DNA of 64,000 nt from Vibrio casei (GCF_002218025.2 NZ_AP018680.1:2666001-2730000); one strand, 5' to 3'; counted from the stretch's first letter, positions 25,665 to 37,394 are shown. Numbers and translations are program-made. The notes: generated by a model from the sequence alone, not told the origin.

Positions 25665-26285
25665 TCACATGTGTTTCGGTTTAATCTCAACCTTAGCGCC
25701 AGTTTTATTGACTAGAGTCTGTGTAAACACGTCCGCCTCTCTTATATCGATCTCAACCTGTAAGTCAATGCGTTGCCCAAACTTTCCATCAAGTTGAGCA
25801 GCTTGATATTGAGCCATGATAGATTGCACCAAGGGCATTAGCGAATAGTCTAACCTTAGCTGCAACTGGGTGGTGATTTTTTTCTCAATAGTTTGAACTT
25901 GCTTAAGCGCTTGCTGCACACCACCGCCATACGCTTTCACTAATCCACCGGTACCGAGTTTAATCCCACCAGAATATCGAGTAACAACAGCAGTCATCTC
26001 ACCAATACCAGAGCCCGTTAATTGTGCCAAAATAGGTTTTCCTGCCGTCCCAGAGGGCTCTCCATCGTCACTAAACCCCCAAAGCATAGAGTCCTCTGCT
26101 CTTCCTGCAACAAACGCCCAACAATTATGTCTTGCTGCAGAGTGCTGCATCTTTATTTCTTCGACAAAAGCTTTGGCACTGTCCATAGTTGGAGTGTGAC
26201 TTAAATGAGTAATAAAGACACTTTTTTTTATTTCTTCCTCAAAAACTACATCGTCAATGGGAATCAAATAAGGCTGATCGTTCAT
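25665..26285 (-). CDS. yigZ: YigZ/IMPACT family protein (UPF0029)
   Basis: The 206-residue protein has the IMPACT N-terminal domain (residues about 15-125) with KAFVEEIKMQHSAARHNCWAF, DDGEPSGTAGKPIL and VTRYSGGIKLGTGGLVKAY, and a small C-terminal ferredoxin-like DUF1949 domain. The family resembles the yeast Gcn2 regulator Yih1, but its bacterial role is not settled. In E. coli yigZ lies between pepQ and trkH; here no pepQ is present between it and the divergent fadB. Confidence 0.93.
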   Translation of the reverse strand: MNDQPYLIPIDDVVFEEEIKKSVFITHLSHTPTMDSAKAFVEEIKMQHSAARHNCWAFVAGRAEDSMLWGFSDDGEPSGTAGKPILAQLTGSGIGEMTAVVTRYSGGIKLGTGGLVKAYGGGVQQALKQVQTIEKKITTQLQLRLDYSLMPLVQSIMAQYQAAQLDGKFGQRIDLQVEIDIREADVFTQTLVNKTGAKVEIKPKHM

Positions 26286-26434
26286 AGCAACAGTAAAAAA
26301 TCGAAATATTTAAAATCGAGTCTAGCACGTAATCAACCACTTATTACGGAACAAAATGACCTTGCGCACAAATTTCAAACAATTGTTTGAATTGTTATTG
26401 AAGTTAACAAGTACACGATCAAGACTGTAACAAC

Positions 26435-26447
26435 CTGGTCAAACCAG
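26435..26447. promoter_or_regulatory. FadR-type operator upstream of fadBA
   Basis: CTGGTCAAACCAG is a near-symmetric site fitting the TGG-N5-CCA core bound by the fatty-acid regulator FadR. It is 60 bp upstream of the fadB start, where FadR would repress beta-oxidation genes in the absence of long-chain acyl-CoA. Confidence 0.75.
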
Positions 26448-26506
26448 AGAAAAACGATAATAAGTTGCTCTACAACAATACCGTTTGTTCGTCATGGAGA
26501 TAGACA

Positions 26507-28672
26507 ATGATTTACCAACATACGTCCCTACACGTAAAAGAATTACAAGATGGTATCGCTCAGCTTACTTTCAGTGCTGAAGGGTCCGTCAACACTCTCA
26601 ATTCAAAAACACTCACCGCCTTAGATGAAGCGATTGACGCCATTAAAGCGCAACCGGGCATTACTGGGTTAATTCTGAGCTCAGATAAAAGCGCCTTCAT
26701 TGTAGGTGCAGATATAAAAGAATTCCTCGGCCTATTCGCTAAACCGGCAGAAGAACTCGATCACTGGGTGAAATACGCCAACGATATCTTCTGCAAGCTA
26801 GAAGACCTCCCCTTCCCAACCCTATCGGTTATCCGCGGCTTTGCGCTGGGCGGTGGTTGTGAACTGATTCTGTCTTCTGACTTACGCATTGGTGATAACA
26901 CTACTGTTATCGGTCTACCAGAAACCAAACTTGGCATCATCCCAGGGTTCGGCGGTACGGTTCGTCTACCTCGCGTTATCGGGGCAGATAATGCCATGGA
27001 AATGATCGCCACCGCTAAACAACAAAAAGCCAATGAAGCAATCAAACTTGGTCTACTCGATGCGATCGTAGATAGCGAGCAACTAGAAGCCTCTGCTATC
27101 ACAACATTAAAGCAAGCTATCGACGGAAAAGTTGATTGGCAAGCGCGCCGCCAACAAAAAACCTCGGCGCTATCTTTAAGTAAAAGAGAAGCTTTGATGA
27201 GCTTTACCATGGCTAAGGGCATGATTTCAGCCAAAGCGGGCCCACACTACCCAGCGCCAATTGCTTCAGTCAAAGCGATAGAGGAAGCATCAACCTCAAG
27301 CCGTGATGAAGCTTTAGATATTGAACGTAAATACTTCGTCAAAATGGCGAAAACGAAAGTGGCTCAATCCCTGATTGGATTATTCCTTAACGACCAATAC
27401 ATCAAAGCCATCGCCAAAAAAGCGGGCAAAAACTCACAAAAGACGGAACGTGCTGCGGTACTCGGTGCAGGCATCATGGGTGGCGGTATTGCTTACCAAT
27501 CCGCATCGAAAGGCGTGCCAGTATTAATGAAAGATATCGCGCAAGCTTCTCTTGATTTAGGCATGACCGAAGCTTCCAAACTACTCAACAAACAACTGGA
27601 ACGCGGAAAAATTGATGGCTTCAAACTTTCAAAGATTTTGGCTTCCATTACTCCAAGCCTACATTACGCAGGGATTGAACAAGCCGATATCGTAGTAGAA
27701 GCGGTGGTTGAAAATCCAAAAGTCAAAGCGGCGGTATTAGCCGAAGTTGAACAATATGCAAAAGATGACGCTATCTTGGCTTCCAATACCTCAACCATTC
27801 CGATTAACCAATTGGCAAAATCGGTAAAACGCCCAGAAAACTTCTGTGGTATGCATTTCTTCAACCCTGTTCACCGTATGCCTCTTGTTGAGATTATTCG
27901 AGGTGAACATACCTCTGAAGATACCATCAACAAAGTCGTCGCTTATGCCGCACAAATGGGTAAATCACCAATTGTCGTCAATGACTGCCCTGGATTCTTT
28001 GTCAATCGCGTTCTATTCCCATACTTTGGTGGCTTCAGTTTATTAATGCGTGACGGTGCAGACTTCACACAAATCGATAAAGTGATGGAACGTAAATTCG
28101 GTTGGCCAATGGGCCCGGCTTATTTGCTCGATGTCGTGGGGATTGATACCGCTCACCATGCACAAGCCGTTATGGCAGAAGGTTTCCCTGAACGCATGGC
28201 AAAAGAAGGCCGAGATACGATTGATGCGCTGTTTGAAGCGGATAAATATGGTCAGAAAAATGGCAGCGGTTTCTACCAATACAGCGTAGACCGCAAAGGC
28301 AAGCCGAAGAAAACCTTTGAGAAAGATGTCTTAGCGCTATTTGAAGGCATCACTGCCACTAAGCAAGATTTTTCAGATGAAGAAATCATCAACCGCACTA
28401 TGATTCCAATGATCAATGAAGTCGTACTCTGTCTTGAAGAAGGCATTATCGCCTCACCACAAGAAGCGGATATGGCACTGATCTATGGTTTAGGCTTCCC
28501 TCCATTCCGTGGTGGGGTATTCCGCTACCTAGATAGTGTTGGACTACAAAATTATATCCAAGCAGCGTCTCAATATTCTGACTTAAGCCCAATGTATCGC
28601 GTACCGCAACTACTATTGGATATGGCAGAAAAAGGCGATACTTTTTACGCTAGTCAAACGGCTGCTGTTTAA
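26507..28672 (+). CDS. fadB: Fatty acid oxidation complex alpha subunit FadB
   Basis: FadB carries enoyl-CoA hydratase and 3-hydroxyacyl-CoA dehydrogenase activities of beta-oxidation. The hydratase domain (about 1-190) has [19 protein letters not shown] and [21 protein letters not shown] with the two catalytic Glu; the dehydrogenase domain starts near 315 with [15 protein letters not shown] and contains [15 protein letters not shown] with the catalytic His. Its 721 residues match the family. GGAG precedes the ATG. It is followed by fadA after 24 nt, forming the usual fadBA operon; a FadR-like operator lies upstream. Confidence 0.98.
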   Translation: MIYQHTSLHVKELQDGIAQLTFSAEGSVNTLNSKTLTALDEAIDAIKAQPGITGLILSSDKSAFIVGADIKEFLGLFAKPAEELDHWVKYANDIFCKLEDLPFPTLSVIRGFALGGGCELILSSDLRIGDNTTVIGLPETKLGIIPGFGGTVRLPRVIGADNAMEMIATAKQQKANEAIKLGLLDAIVDSEQLEASAITTLKQAIDGKVDWQARRQQKTSALSLSKREALMSFTMAKGMISAKAGPHYPAPIASVKAIEEASTSSRDEALDIERKYFVKMAKTKVAQSLIGLFLNDQYIKAIAKKAGKNSQKTERAAVLGAGIMGGGIAYQSASKGVPVLMKDIAQASLDLGMTEASKLLNKQLERGKIDGFKLSKILASITPSLHYAGIEQADIVVEAVVENPKVKAAVLAEVEQYAKDDAILASNTSTIPINQLAKSVKRPENFCGMHFFNPVHRMPLVEIIRGEHTSEDTINKVVAYAAQMGKSPIVVNDCPGFFVNRVLFPYFGGFSLLMRDGADFTQIDKVMERKFGWPMGPAYLLDVVGIDTAHHAQAVMAEGFPERMAKEGRDTIDALFEADKYGQKNGSGFYQYSVDRKGKPKKTFEKDVLALFEGITATKQDFSDEEIINRTMIPMINEVVLCLEEGIIASPQEADMALIYGLGFPPFRGGVFRYLDSVGLQNYIQAASQYSDLSPMYRVPQLLLDMAEKGDTFYASQTAAV

Positions 28673-29866
<1,194 letters not shown>

Positions 29867-29914
29867 AAACGACAACCCTTTCCATGACCCTGATATGAGT
29901 CATATTCTAATAAA

Positions 29915-29940
29915 AAAGGCTTCTCACTTGAGAAGCCTTT
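29915..29940. terminator. Bidirectional terminator between fadA and cyaA
   Basis: An 11-bp perfect stem (AAAGGCTTCTC / GAGAAGCCTTT) with a 4-nt loop and A/T runs on both sides lies between the convergent genes. Confidence 0.9.
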
Positions 29941-29960
29941 CTTCATTATGGATGCAATGA

Positions 29961-32498
29961 CTAATTTGCCACTTCATTTAGTTGCACACTACCACTACGA
30001 TAAGGAACTACATAGCTTTCGCCCTGATCAGGATGAATCACTTGATAGTATTGCGGTAAATTAAAATTACACTGAGATTCAGACTCTACATCATGAAAGT
30101 TATTCGTATAGAAACGATTCACGGTACGAATCATGTCATCCTTATTACCATCAAACTGACGATACACCTCAACACGATTAGCTTCATCTAAAACATAAAT
30201 ATTGAAGCCTTCATCGTCATCTTCAAAGAAAAACTGGATTAAACCTTCACTGGCAAAGGCATCCACAACATCAGGTGGCGGGAGTTCTTGATTTTTACCC
30301 ACCATCAATAATGGTGCACCTTGGAGCTTGTTCGTTGAAATGCTGCTATAAAAATCGATCGAGTTTTCTAATTTCATCACCGATACACCACGGCGCTCAA
30401 AAAACAGACCGTACATCTGATCAGCCACTTTTATAACTTTAAAGCGACGGCGTTTTTCGTTTTCCACCGGTTTCAAACGTAATTCTATGCATTCAGCCAA
30501 CAATTGATACACCATATTACGCATCATACCGCGCAAGTTTTTGCTGTAACAAAACACATCAATCGATTCGGGAGGCAACGCATCTTGATGCATTTTTCCT
30601 AAGATGGTTTTCAAAGCATCAATAATCGCCGTTTCACCAGAAAAATGGAGTGTCCTTACTTCATGCCAAGAATTTCGGTAGACCAAATCAACACTACTCA
30701 CAAGGCATGTTTGTTTGTCCGAATAACTGAAAATATCAACGTTATTCTTTAAGTCCGCTTTTAACTGATGTGGCCTCAACATAACCGTCGGGTCATTTTC
30801 TAAATTAATAAAAATAGAAAGCTGGTTAACTTCACATGGGCTTGCCAATGCCTGCATGGTCGGACGGCGCTTACGTAAAGAAAAGGTATTACGTAAGTCA
30901 CTCACCATTTGGTAAAGCTTGTCCATATCCAAATCAGCACTACGAACGACAGCCTCCAGATGCGTGGCCTCCGTAATCAAACCATTAAAAAATGACCAAG
31001 CCACCAATTTGCTCAAATACTGATTATGCTCCAATGGCGCTCGTCCAATAATGTCATAGGGATCGAGTGACTGTTTGTAAAGATACCACCCAGCACTGTT
31101 CACCCTCCCTTCAGGCACTTGAATAAACGTTAAATTAGGCTCATGCAAATCAGGAGAAATTTGCGTGTTTAACAGGGTGACCTTCCCCGGCAGGGTTTCA
31201 AAGGCGGCATACAGTTTACGCGCTAAGATGCTGATATCTTGAGGGCTGATAGCGGATGTAATGTCATGACGTCGCGCAAACTGGATTAAATTTCGGTAAC
31301 TCAGCATTAATGCATCCAGTAATTCATGATGCACTTTTTTAACTTGTTCCACTTTCCAGTGACGGCGATTGTCCAGCTCTTCAATCAGGCCCTCACTCCA
31401 CCCCCACTCTGAAACCAAATCACGTAATACAGAATGACGCCAAGCAACAAAATTTGCACCAGGTTCACGAGAAAGCTTTTCATGTGTTTTTAAATAAAAA
31501 CAGCGACGGACTAACTCCAAACGACGGAAATCACCGATTCTTTTTAGGTAACGGGTTACCTTTTCCAGCATAAGATAATAACTATCCATGCCATATTCTT
31601 TTTGCTCACATGCAAAGAAACGACGCTTAGTATCCACACTCAATAACTGAGGACATGGGTATTCCCACGAATACGATTCTAACAAAATTGCTTTTAGTAC
31701 TGATTTATAAGGGGAGTCTATGCTTTTATAGAGCTGCCAGAGATTTGAACCAAAATATTCTTCTGCTGGGATATGGTGCAGTTGACCAAAATCAATCCAC
31801 TCAGAGCAATCAATATGCCCACTACTGCATAATTGAGCGACATATTCGTCATAGCACTCTTCCATTTCAGGAGGCACGATCTGCCACAGTAATCGCTGCC
31901 CAGCAATACGGACAGCTGAACGATAAAATTCATCTAACAACAACAAATGCTGCGATGAACCACAGTTATCACCCGTCATCTCTTCTGACAAATTGCTTCT
32001 AAATCGACTTTCATCCATCAAAAAGAAATTTGCTTCTACTCCAAAGCTTTTTGCCCATTCAGTAATTAATAAACACTTATTACTGAGAGGTTCTCGCTCT
32101 TCAACCGACATATTAGGCGAAATGCATACCCAAATGTCTAAATCACTGGATGAACTTTGCCCTACTGAAGATGTACTCCCCATCGTATATAACGCGAGTA
32201 TATCCGGAGTAGCATTTTTTTCATGGCCAACAGGGAAAGAGGAATAATCAAAACTATCCGTCTCGGCTAAAATAGAAAGGGCTTGATGCTGGATATCACT
32301 AATATCAAAACCAAAGATGCCATGAGGTACACCTTTTTCAGAAAAGCCAGGCAACAAAGGATGGTTAAAGTGAAGTAAGACTGGCAATAAATGAAATACT
32401 TGTTGGCTGTGTTTATCCATAATAGATAACGCTCGCTCAACCCTTTGCTGATTAAGTGCATCAAGTCTTTCAATTAATGTAAGTGTATATACCTGCAA
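29961..32498 (-). CDS. cyaA: Class I adenylate cyclase CyaA
   Basis: CyaA makes cAMP for CRP-dependent control. The N-terminal catalytic domain holds TMGSTSSVGQSSSSDLDIWV at about 105-124, a nucleotidyltransferase-fold motif with the metal-binding Asp pair D119/D121; the C-terminal half is the regulatory part that, in E. coli, responds to the glucose PTS. The 845-residue length matches. The start is TTG, with GGAAG a few bases upstream; E. coli cyaA also uses TTG, which limits synthesis. The gene is divergent from hemC, as in enterobacteria, and a CRP-like site lies in the gap. Confidence 0.96.
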   Translation of the reverse strand: MQVYTLTLIERLDALNQQRVERALSIMDKHSQQVFHLLPVLLHFNHPLLPGFSEKGVPHGIFGFDISDIQHQALSILAETDSFDYSSFPVGHEKNATPDILALYTMGSTSSVGQSSSSDLDIWVCISPNMSVEEREPLSNKCLLITEWAKSFGVEANFFLMDESRFRSNLSEEMTGDNCGSSQHLLLLDEFYRSAVRIAGQRLLWQIVPPEMEECYDEYVAQLCSSGHIDCSEWIDFGQLHHIPAEEYFGSNLWQLYKSIDSPYKSVLKAILLESYSWEYPCPQLLSVDTKRRFFACEQKEYGMDSYYLMLEKVTRYLKRIGDFRRLELVRRCFYLKTHEKLSREPGANFVAWRHSVLRDLVSEWGWSEGLIEELDNRRHWKVEQVKKVHHELLDALMLSYRNLIQFARRHDITSAISPQDISILARKLYAAFETLPGKVTLLNTQISPDLHEPNLTFIQVPEGRVNSAGWYLYKQSLDPYDIIGRAPLEHNQYLSKLVAWSFFNGLITEATHLEAVVRSADLDMDKLYQMVSDLRNTFSLRKRRPTMQALASPCEVNQLSIFINLENDPTVMLRPHQLKADLKNNVDIFSYSDKQTCLVSSVDLVYRNSWHEVRTLHFSGETAIIDALKTILGKMHQDALPPESIDVFCYSKNLRGMMRNMVYQLLAECIELRLKPVENEKRRRFKVIKVADQMYGLFFERRGVSVMKLENSIDFYSSISTNKLQGAPLLMVGKNQELPPPDVVDAFASEGLIQFFFEDDDEGFNIYVLDEANRVEVYRQFDGNKDDMIRTVNRFYTNNFHDVESESQCNFNLPQYYQVIHPDQGESYVVPYRSGSVQLNEVAN

Positions 32499-32577
32499 GA
32501 TAACTTCCTAGCCACGCCATGAATGAAACAATGATGTTGATAAAATGATTATTTCTGAGGGTTTTTCGAACAACAAA

Positions 32578-32599
32578 AAACGTGATCAATCTAACATTT
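32578..32599. promoter_or_regulatory. CRP-like operator between cyaA and hemC
   Basis: The sequence contains CGTGATCAATCTAACA, which fits the TGTGA-N6-TCACA CRP consensus with one mismatch in each half-site, and its A/T flanks (AAA / TTT) also fit. A plausible cyaA promoter follows on the minus strand (TTGTTG, 17 bp, AATAAT). CRP control of cyaA is known in E. coli; here it is inference. Confidence 0.6.
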
Positions 32600-32771
32600 T
32601 TTTAAGGTCGGGTAAACATTATACAAATAGCTGACATCTACAACTTTAGCCCAGTATACCTAAACCAATAATAATCTCGCTCTTTATCAAAAATAACAAT
32701 TCTGGTGGTAAGAATTTCGAGTAAGGGGTGTTAGGATAACGATTAGATTTTGATAAATGAAAGGTTATGTT

Positions 32772-33707
32772 ATGTCGTCAACTCCAATTCGCATTGCGAC
32801 TCGCAAAAGCCCTCTAGCTTTATGGCAAGCTTACTTTGTTAAAGATGCACTACAAAATGCACATCCCGGCTTAAACGTTGAATTAGTTACCATGGTGACG
32901 AAAGGCGATGTTATTCTTGATACCCCTCTTGCAAAAGTAGGCGGTAAGGGTTTATTCGTAAAAGAGCTTGAAACAGCGATGTTAGAAGGCCGAGCTGACC
33001 TTGCCGTCCATTCGATGAAAGATGTACCCGTTGATTTCCCTGAAGGTTTAGGTTTAGTCACCATTTGTGAAAGAGAAGACCCCCGAGATGCTTTTGTATC
33101 AAATACCTACGATAACGTTGATTCCCTTCCACAAGGTTCAATCGTCGGAACTTGTAGCTTGCGACGCCAATGCCAATTAAAAGAGCGCCGCCCTGATCTC
33201 ATCATTAAAGATTTACGTGGTAATGTCGGAACCCGACTAGGAAAACTGGATGCGGGTGAATATGACGCCATTGTCTTAGCTTCCGCTGGCTTAAAACGCC
33301 TAAAATTAGAATCACGTATTCGCAGTTTCATGGAAGCAGAAGAGTCCCTCCCAGCCGTCGGTCAAGGTGCGGTTGGAATAGAATGTCGATTAAGTGACAC
33401 TCACTTACGAAAGCTTCTTGAACCACTCAATGATCTCGATACCGCAGATCGAGTCATGTGTGAACGCGCAATGAACCTAACACTAGAAGGTGGATGCCAA
33501 GTACCAATTGGAAGTTATTCGTTGCTAGATGGCGATCAAATTTGGTTGCGAGGTTTAGTGGGTGAGCCAGATGGCAGCACTATTATCCGTGGTGAAATAA
33601 AAGGTCACCGTAAGGATGCGGAAGAATTGGGCATCAATTTAGCGAAACAATTGCTAAATGATGGCGCTAAAAGCATCCTCGAAAAACTGTATTCTGAACA
33701 CGAATAA
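32772..33707 (+). CDS. hemC: Porphobilinogen deaminase (hydroxymethylbilane synthase) HemC
   Basis: HemC joins four porphobilinogen units into hydroxymethylbilane. Counting from the ATG at 32772, the cofactor-binding cysteine is C242 in [11 protein letters not shown], the same number as in E. coli; [21 protein letters not shown] and CSLRRQ are also conserved. I chose 32772 because AAAGG lies 7 nt upstream and the product then starts [14 protein letters not shown]; the ATG at 32757 would add five residues that contain that ribosome-binding site. It heads hemC-hemD-hemX-hemY. Confidence 0.97.
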   Translation: MSSTPIRIATRKSPLALWQAYFVKDALQNAHPGLNVELVTMVTKGDVILDTPLAKVGGKGLFVKELETAMLEGRADLAVHSMKDVPVDFPEGLGLVTICEREDPRDAFVSNTYDNVDSLPQGSIVGTCSLRRQCQLKERRPDLIIKDLRGNVGTRLGKLDAGEYDAIVLASAGLKRLKLESRIRSFMEAEESLPAVGQGAVGIECRLSDTHLRKLLEPLNDLDTADRVMCERAMNLTLEGGCQVPIGSYSLLDGDQIWLRGLVGEPDGSTIIRGEIKGHRKDAEELGINLAKQLLNDGAKSILEKLYSEHE

Positions 33708-33709
33708 TT

Positions 33710-34468
33710 ATGAGCGTTCTGGTCACTCGCCCAGGAAAGGATGGTGAAGCATTATGCAAAATGCTTCAAAAACATAATATCGCTAGCCTTCATCATCCTT
33801 TGATTCAATTAGAACAAGGTTCTGGTTATACAGAGCTGACTCAAGATGTGAAAACAAGCGATATCATCATAGCAGTTAGCCAACACGCCGTTCATTGGGC
33901 TCATCATGCTTTACAATATTATCATTTCGACTTCCCTCAAAAAGCTATCTATTTTGCTATTGGGGAAAAAACAGCCCATCTTTTAAAAAAATACACTCAA
34001 AAAGAAGTCATTTTTCCTTTAATAAGTGACAGCGAACACTTACTGGACTTACCAGCTTTGAAGTCGATAAAAAATAAGCGTATTTTAATACTTAGAGGAA
34101 ATGGTGGACGAGAACTCATCTACCAAACATTAAGCCAGCGTGGTGGACGGGTTCGCTATAATGAAATTTATCGACGTAACCCTATTCCAATCATTGATCC
34201 AACGTTATGTACCCACTGGCAAGATTCTAAAGTAACTCAACTCGTAATCACCAGTGGTGATCAGTTGCAATATTTAATTCAACAAATTCCTAAGCAATAT
34301 TTACATTGGCTCAAACAGCTCACCCTTTATATTCCAAGCCAACGCATTGGACAACAAGCAGAAAAATTTGGTTTTTCACATATAATCAATACAAGAAGTG
34401 CTGCTAATCCCATTTTACTGGATTACCTCCGTGGGAAATTGATCACAGGACAACAACATGACCAATAA
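33710..34468 (+). CDS. hemD: Uroporphyrinogen-III synthase HemD
   Basis: HemD cyclises hydroxymethylbilane with inversion of ring D. The family is poorly conserved; visible signs are the N-terminal VLVTRPGKDGEAL, the central ILRGNGGREL and YNEIYRRNP, and VITSGDQLQYL near 180. Length 252 is normal. It starts 2 nt after the hemC stop and overlaps hemX by 11 nt, so the four genes are translationally linked. Confidence 0.94.
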   Translation: MSVLVTRPGKDGEALCKMLQKHNIASLHHPLIQLEQGSGYTELTQDVKTSDIIIAVSQHAVHWAHHALQYYHFDFPQKAIYFAIGEKTAHLLKKYTQKEVIFPLISDSEHLLDLPALKSIKNKRILILRGNGGRELIYQTLSQRGGRVRYNEIYRRNPIPIIDPTLCTHWQDSKVTQLVITSGDQLQYLIQQIPKQYLHWLKQLTLYIPSQRIGQQAEKFGFSHIINTRSAANPILLDYLRGKLITGQQHDQ

Positions 34469-35573
34469 TAACCAAAATGAAATAGTCTCTACCGATAAGA
34501 ACACTTCAACGCAAAAAATAACAAAAGCGACAACCGCTCAGCCAACAAAAAATAAAGGGCAAAAACGAGCAACCGTAGCCATTATTATCGCGATATTATT
34601 AGCGGGTTCAGTGGTAACTTTTGAAATCTACCAATACACAAGAAATCAACACACCATTACTCAGTTAAAGTTACAAATAAATCGTTTAAATGCCGATCTT
34701 GCTAGCCAATTTGAAGCGAATCAATCTGAGCAAAAAAAAGACATTCAAACTCTGACTCATAAGTTAGGAACTCAAAGCGAACAACAAGAAAAAAGCATCA
34801 AAAGCTTACAGCTTGCTATCACGGATATAAAAGGTAGGCGCCCTAATGACTGGCTATTAGCAGAAGCAGATTATTTAGTAAAAATGGCGGGAAGAAAACT
34901 TTTCTTAGAACATGATATCGAATCAGCAACTCAGCTCATGACATCAGCAGATCAACGAATAGCAGCATTAAATGATCCAAGCCTTGTAACACTACGAAAA
35001 GCTATGGCTGAAGATATTACTCAATTAAAATCACTTCCACTCATTGATCGTGAAGGTTTAATCTTAAAAATAATTAGCTTACAAAAGGAAGTCGACCAAC
35101 TCCCTCTAGCTAATGCCTTACTTCCTAAAGAAGAAAAAGAGGAAGTTACTGTCGTTTCTGAAGATATTAATGATTGGCAAACCAATCTCACAACATCCCT
35201 TAAAGATTTCACAGGGCATTTTATCACTTTCAGAACACGCAAAGGCAATACCACACCGTTACTTTCACCTGAGCAACACTTCTATCTAAGAGAAAATATT
35301 AAAGCAAAATTAGAAACGACAATTAAAGGTGTATACGCTGAAAATAATGATATTTATCAAATATCACTTACCGTAGCGAGTAATTGGTCAAAAGAATTCT
35401 TTAATCAAAACTCCATTAAAGTGAAACATTTTGAACAGCAACTCGAGCAGTTAAAAGCTAAAAATATTACCGTTGAATATCCAAATAAGCTTAAAACTCA
35501 ACAACAGCTTACCGATATTATATCTGACCGTCTCCGTCGTTCGATCTCCGCTATTGGTCAGGGGGATAAATAA
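34458..35573 (+). CDS. hemX: HemX-family membrane protein
   Basis: A 371-residue protein with a Lys/Thr/Gln-rich cytoplasmic N-terminus, one membrane helix (about 38-57, VAIIIAILLAGSVVTFEIY), then a coiled coil and a long periplasmic region with DWLLAEADYLVKMAGRKL, the best-conserved segment of the family. HemX was once annotated as uroporphyrin-III methyltransferase, but it lacks that fold; its function is unclear. It overlaps hemD by 11 nt and hemY by one base (TAATG). Confidence 0.92.
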   Translation: MTNNNQNEIVSTDKNTSTQKITKATTAQPTKNKGQKRATVAIIIAILLAGSVVTFEIYQYTRNQHTITQLKLQINRLNADLASQFEANQSEQKKDIQTLTHKLGTQSEQQEKSIKSLQLAITDIKGRRPNDWLLAEADYLVKMAGRKLFLEHDIESATQLMTSADQRIAALNDPSLVTLRKAMAEDITQLKSLPLIDREGLILKIISLQKEVDQLPLANALLPKEEKEEVTVVSEDINDWQTNLTTSLKDFTGHFITFRTRKGNTTPLLSPEQHFYLRENIKAKLETTIKGVYAENNDIYQISLTVASNWSKEFFNQNSIKVKHFEQQLEQLKAKNITVEYPNKLKTQQQLTDIISDRLRRSISAIGQGDK

Positions 35574-36751
35574 TGTTTCGATTAATGTTTATCTTTATTA
35601 CTCTAGGCTTGGGGCTTTTTGTTGGCACCCAATTTTCCGATCAACAAGGTTACGTCTTAATATCGGTGGCAGATAGCACAACAGAAATGAGTGTAACAAC
35701 CCTAGTCATTTTTATTGTGGCTGCCTTGGCCGCCTTATTCCTACTCGAAAATATTATAAAACGGGGCTTTAAAGCGACGAATGCAACATGGAACTGGTTT
35801 AGTGTTCGTAAACTTAAACGAGCTCGACGCTATACCAATGAAGGCATCATCAAATTGCTAGAAGGAGATTGGAATGCAGCAGAGAAAAAGGTCACACGCT
35901 GGGCCAACCACCATGATATGCCACTACTCTGTTATTTAATTGCATCAGAAGCCGCTCAAGGTATGGGTGATGACAAGAAACGCGAAAAATATATCAATCT
36001 AGCTTTAGAGCATGACAAGAATTCACTTGCTATTGAAATGACTCAAATTAGACAAATGGTACGTAACAAGCAATTTTCCGAGGCTCACAGTAGCCTAGAG
36101 AAGCTAAAAGGCCGTTATCCAAATAACACCATCGTCATGAATTTATTGAAAAAAACGTATCTCAATCTAAAACTTTGGAGCTTATTAGATGAACTTTTAC
36201 CTAAATTAAAAAGAGCCAATGTCATTTCAGATATAGAATTCGATCAATTATTTTACCAAGCCCAATTAGGCAAAATAGAAGAAGTTGGGGAGCAAAAAGG
36301 CGTTAATGGCCTTCTTTCTTATTGGAGCCATTTACCCAAAAAACTCAAGCAGGATGAAAACATTGTTGAATTCCTCATCAAACAATTGCTAGTTCAAAAT
36401 GGTGATTCGGAAGCATATGTAATCTTACGTGATATTCTAAAACAATCCCCATCAGAACGCTTACTGCCGTTAATCACACAGATTCAATTACCAGATATTC
36501 ACCCTGCAACATTATTATTAGAAGAGATAGTGAAGAAACATAAAGAAAATGCTGAAGCTCACAGTGTACTTGGAGAATTATATTCACGAAAATTAAGATG
36601 GAAAGATGCCCAGCAATCATTCGAAGTTGCATTACAACAACGTATTAATATCTCTGATTACTCTCGCCTTGCTGACGCTCTAGAGCAACAAGGTATGAAA
36701 CAAGCTGCAGGTGAAGTGTCACGTAAAGCATTAACTTTATTAGAAAAATAA
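35573..36751 (+). CDS. hemY: HemY-family TPR membrane protein
   Basis: The 392-residue protein has two N-terminal membrane helices (about 3-20 and 43-63) and the family motif ADSTTEMSVTT between them, followed by a helical C-terminal region with TPR-like repeats such as AEAHSVLGELYSRKLRWKDAQ split across residues 320-345. Gammaproteobacterial HemY is not the protoporphyrinogen oxidase of Bacillus; it is linked to haem synthesis by context only. It closes hemCDXY and a terminator follows. Confidence 0.93.
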   Translation: MFRLMFIFITLGLGLFVGTQFSDQQGYVLISVADSTTEMSVTTLVIFIVAALAALFLLENIIKRGFKATNATWNWFSVRKLKRARRYTNEGIIKLLEGDWNAAEKKVTRWANHHDMPLLCYLIASEAAQGMGDDKKREKYINLALEHDKNSLAIEMTQIRQMVRNKQFSEAHSSLEKLKGRYPNNTIVMNLLKKTYLNLKLWSLLDELLPKLKRANVISDIEFDQLFYQAQLGKIEEVGEQKGVNGLLSYWSHLPKKLKQDENIVEFLIKQLLVQNGDSEAYVILRDILKQSPSERLLPLITQIQLPDIHPATLLLEEIVKKHKENAEAHSVLGELYSRKLRWKDAQQSFEVALQQRINISDYSRLADALEQQGMKQAAGEVSRKALTLLEK

Positions 36752-36774
36752 AGTTATCCTAAGACAAAAGTATT

Positions 36775-36806
36775 ATACCTCCAACAACAAAATTGGGGGT
36801 ATTTTT
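36775..36806 (+). terminator. Terminator of the hemCDXY operon
   Basis: ATACCTCCAA / TTGGGGGTAT pair over 10 bp (one G-T wobble) with an 8-nt loop and a following T-run. It lies 24 bp after hemY. Confidence 0.85.
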
Positions 36807-37266
36807 ATACCCAAAGCCAACAGCGCAACAATATCCCATCTTTAGGTAAGTAAATCAGTAGCCATCCATGATGATTATACTTAATCATATCAGGGGTAAC
36901 ATCAAAGTATTTGGTAAGTATTTATCGCTACAAAAACTGATAATACAGCTCTCATGAGTGATTAGGCAGTTGCTAAAAAACCAAAAATAAACCTAATTCC
37001 TAAAATAGCAGTAATTCGAATACTCTTATTTTGAAATTATATATATTTAGAAAAAGTCATTTGACCGAGTATATTGAATAGGCTCAAAGTTGGTTATGAC
37101 AACACTTTATTGAGTACTTAAGTCTTACTGATTATGATGATCATGTGTCTAAGATTTCATGCTATATCACCACTTCTCAAATATATACAGCGAGTTAATC
37201 AAATAGACATAAAGGAAGAAGTAAAGCTAAGCCATTAATTTTCTTTATTTATAAATACAAATAGCA
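36807..37266. other. Gene-free AT-rich region downstream of hemY
   Basis: About 460 bp without a convincing gene. On the minus strand a 38-codon open stretch (36805-36921) without a good start reads like protein (for example KYFDVTPDMIKYN), but it is too short to call and overlaps the hem terminator. No repeats or RNA genes were recognised. Confidence 0.5.
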
Positions 37267-37298
37267 AAAAACCCGTAGATTAATCTACGGGTTTTTTT
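37267..37298 (-). terminator. Terminator of the second rRNA operon
   Basis: A perfect 30-bp palindrome (arms AAAAACCCGTAGATT and its complement) that forms a GC-centred stem with T-runs on both strands, directly after tRNA-Ser. It differs wholly in sequence from the terminator of the first operon. Confidence 0.9.
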
Positions 37299-37303
37299 AA
37301 TAG

Positions 37304-37394
37304 TGGTGGAGGGATAGGGATTTGAACCCTAGAACCGCTATTAACGATTGCCGGTTTTCAAGACCGGTGCTTTCGACCACTCAGCCATCCCTCC
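37304..37394 (-). tRNA. tRNA-Ser (TGA)
   Basis: A 91-nt class II tRNA with a long variable arm and encoded CCA; acceptor GGAGGGA, anticodon TGA in the loop CTTGAAA, T-arm GGTTCAAATCCC. It is the distal tRNA of the second rRNA operon, about 62 nt after 5S. Confidence 0.96.

Noticed and set aside
26761..27234. A 157-codon minus-strand frame
   Set aside because: Antisense to fadB; no family resemblance.
36805..36921. A 38-codon open stretch on the minus strand as a gene remnant
   Set aside because: No usable start, overlap with the hem terminator, and not recognisable; such a length can arise by chance in AT-rich DNA.
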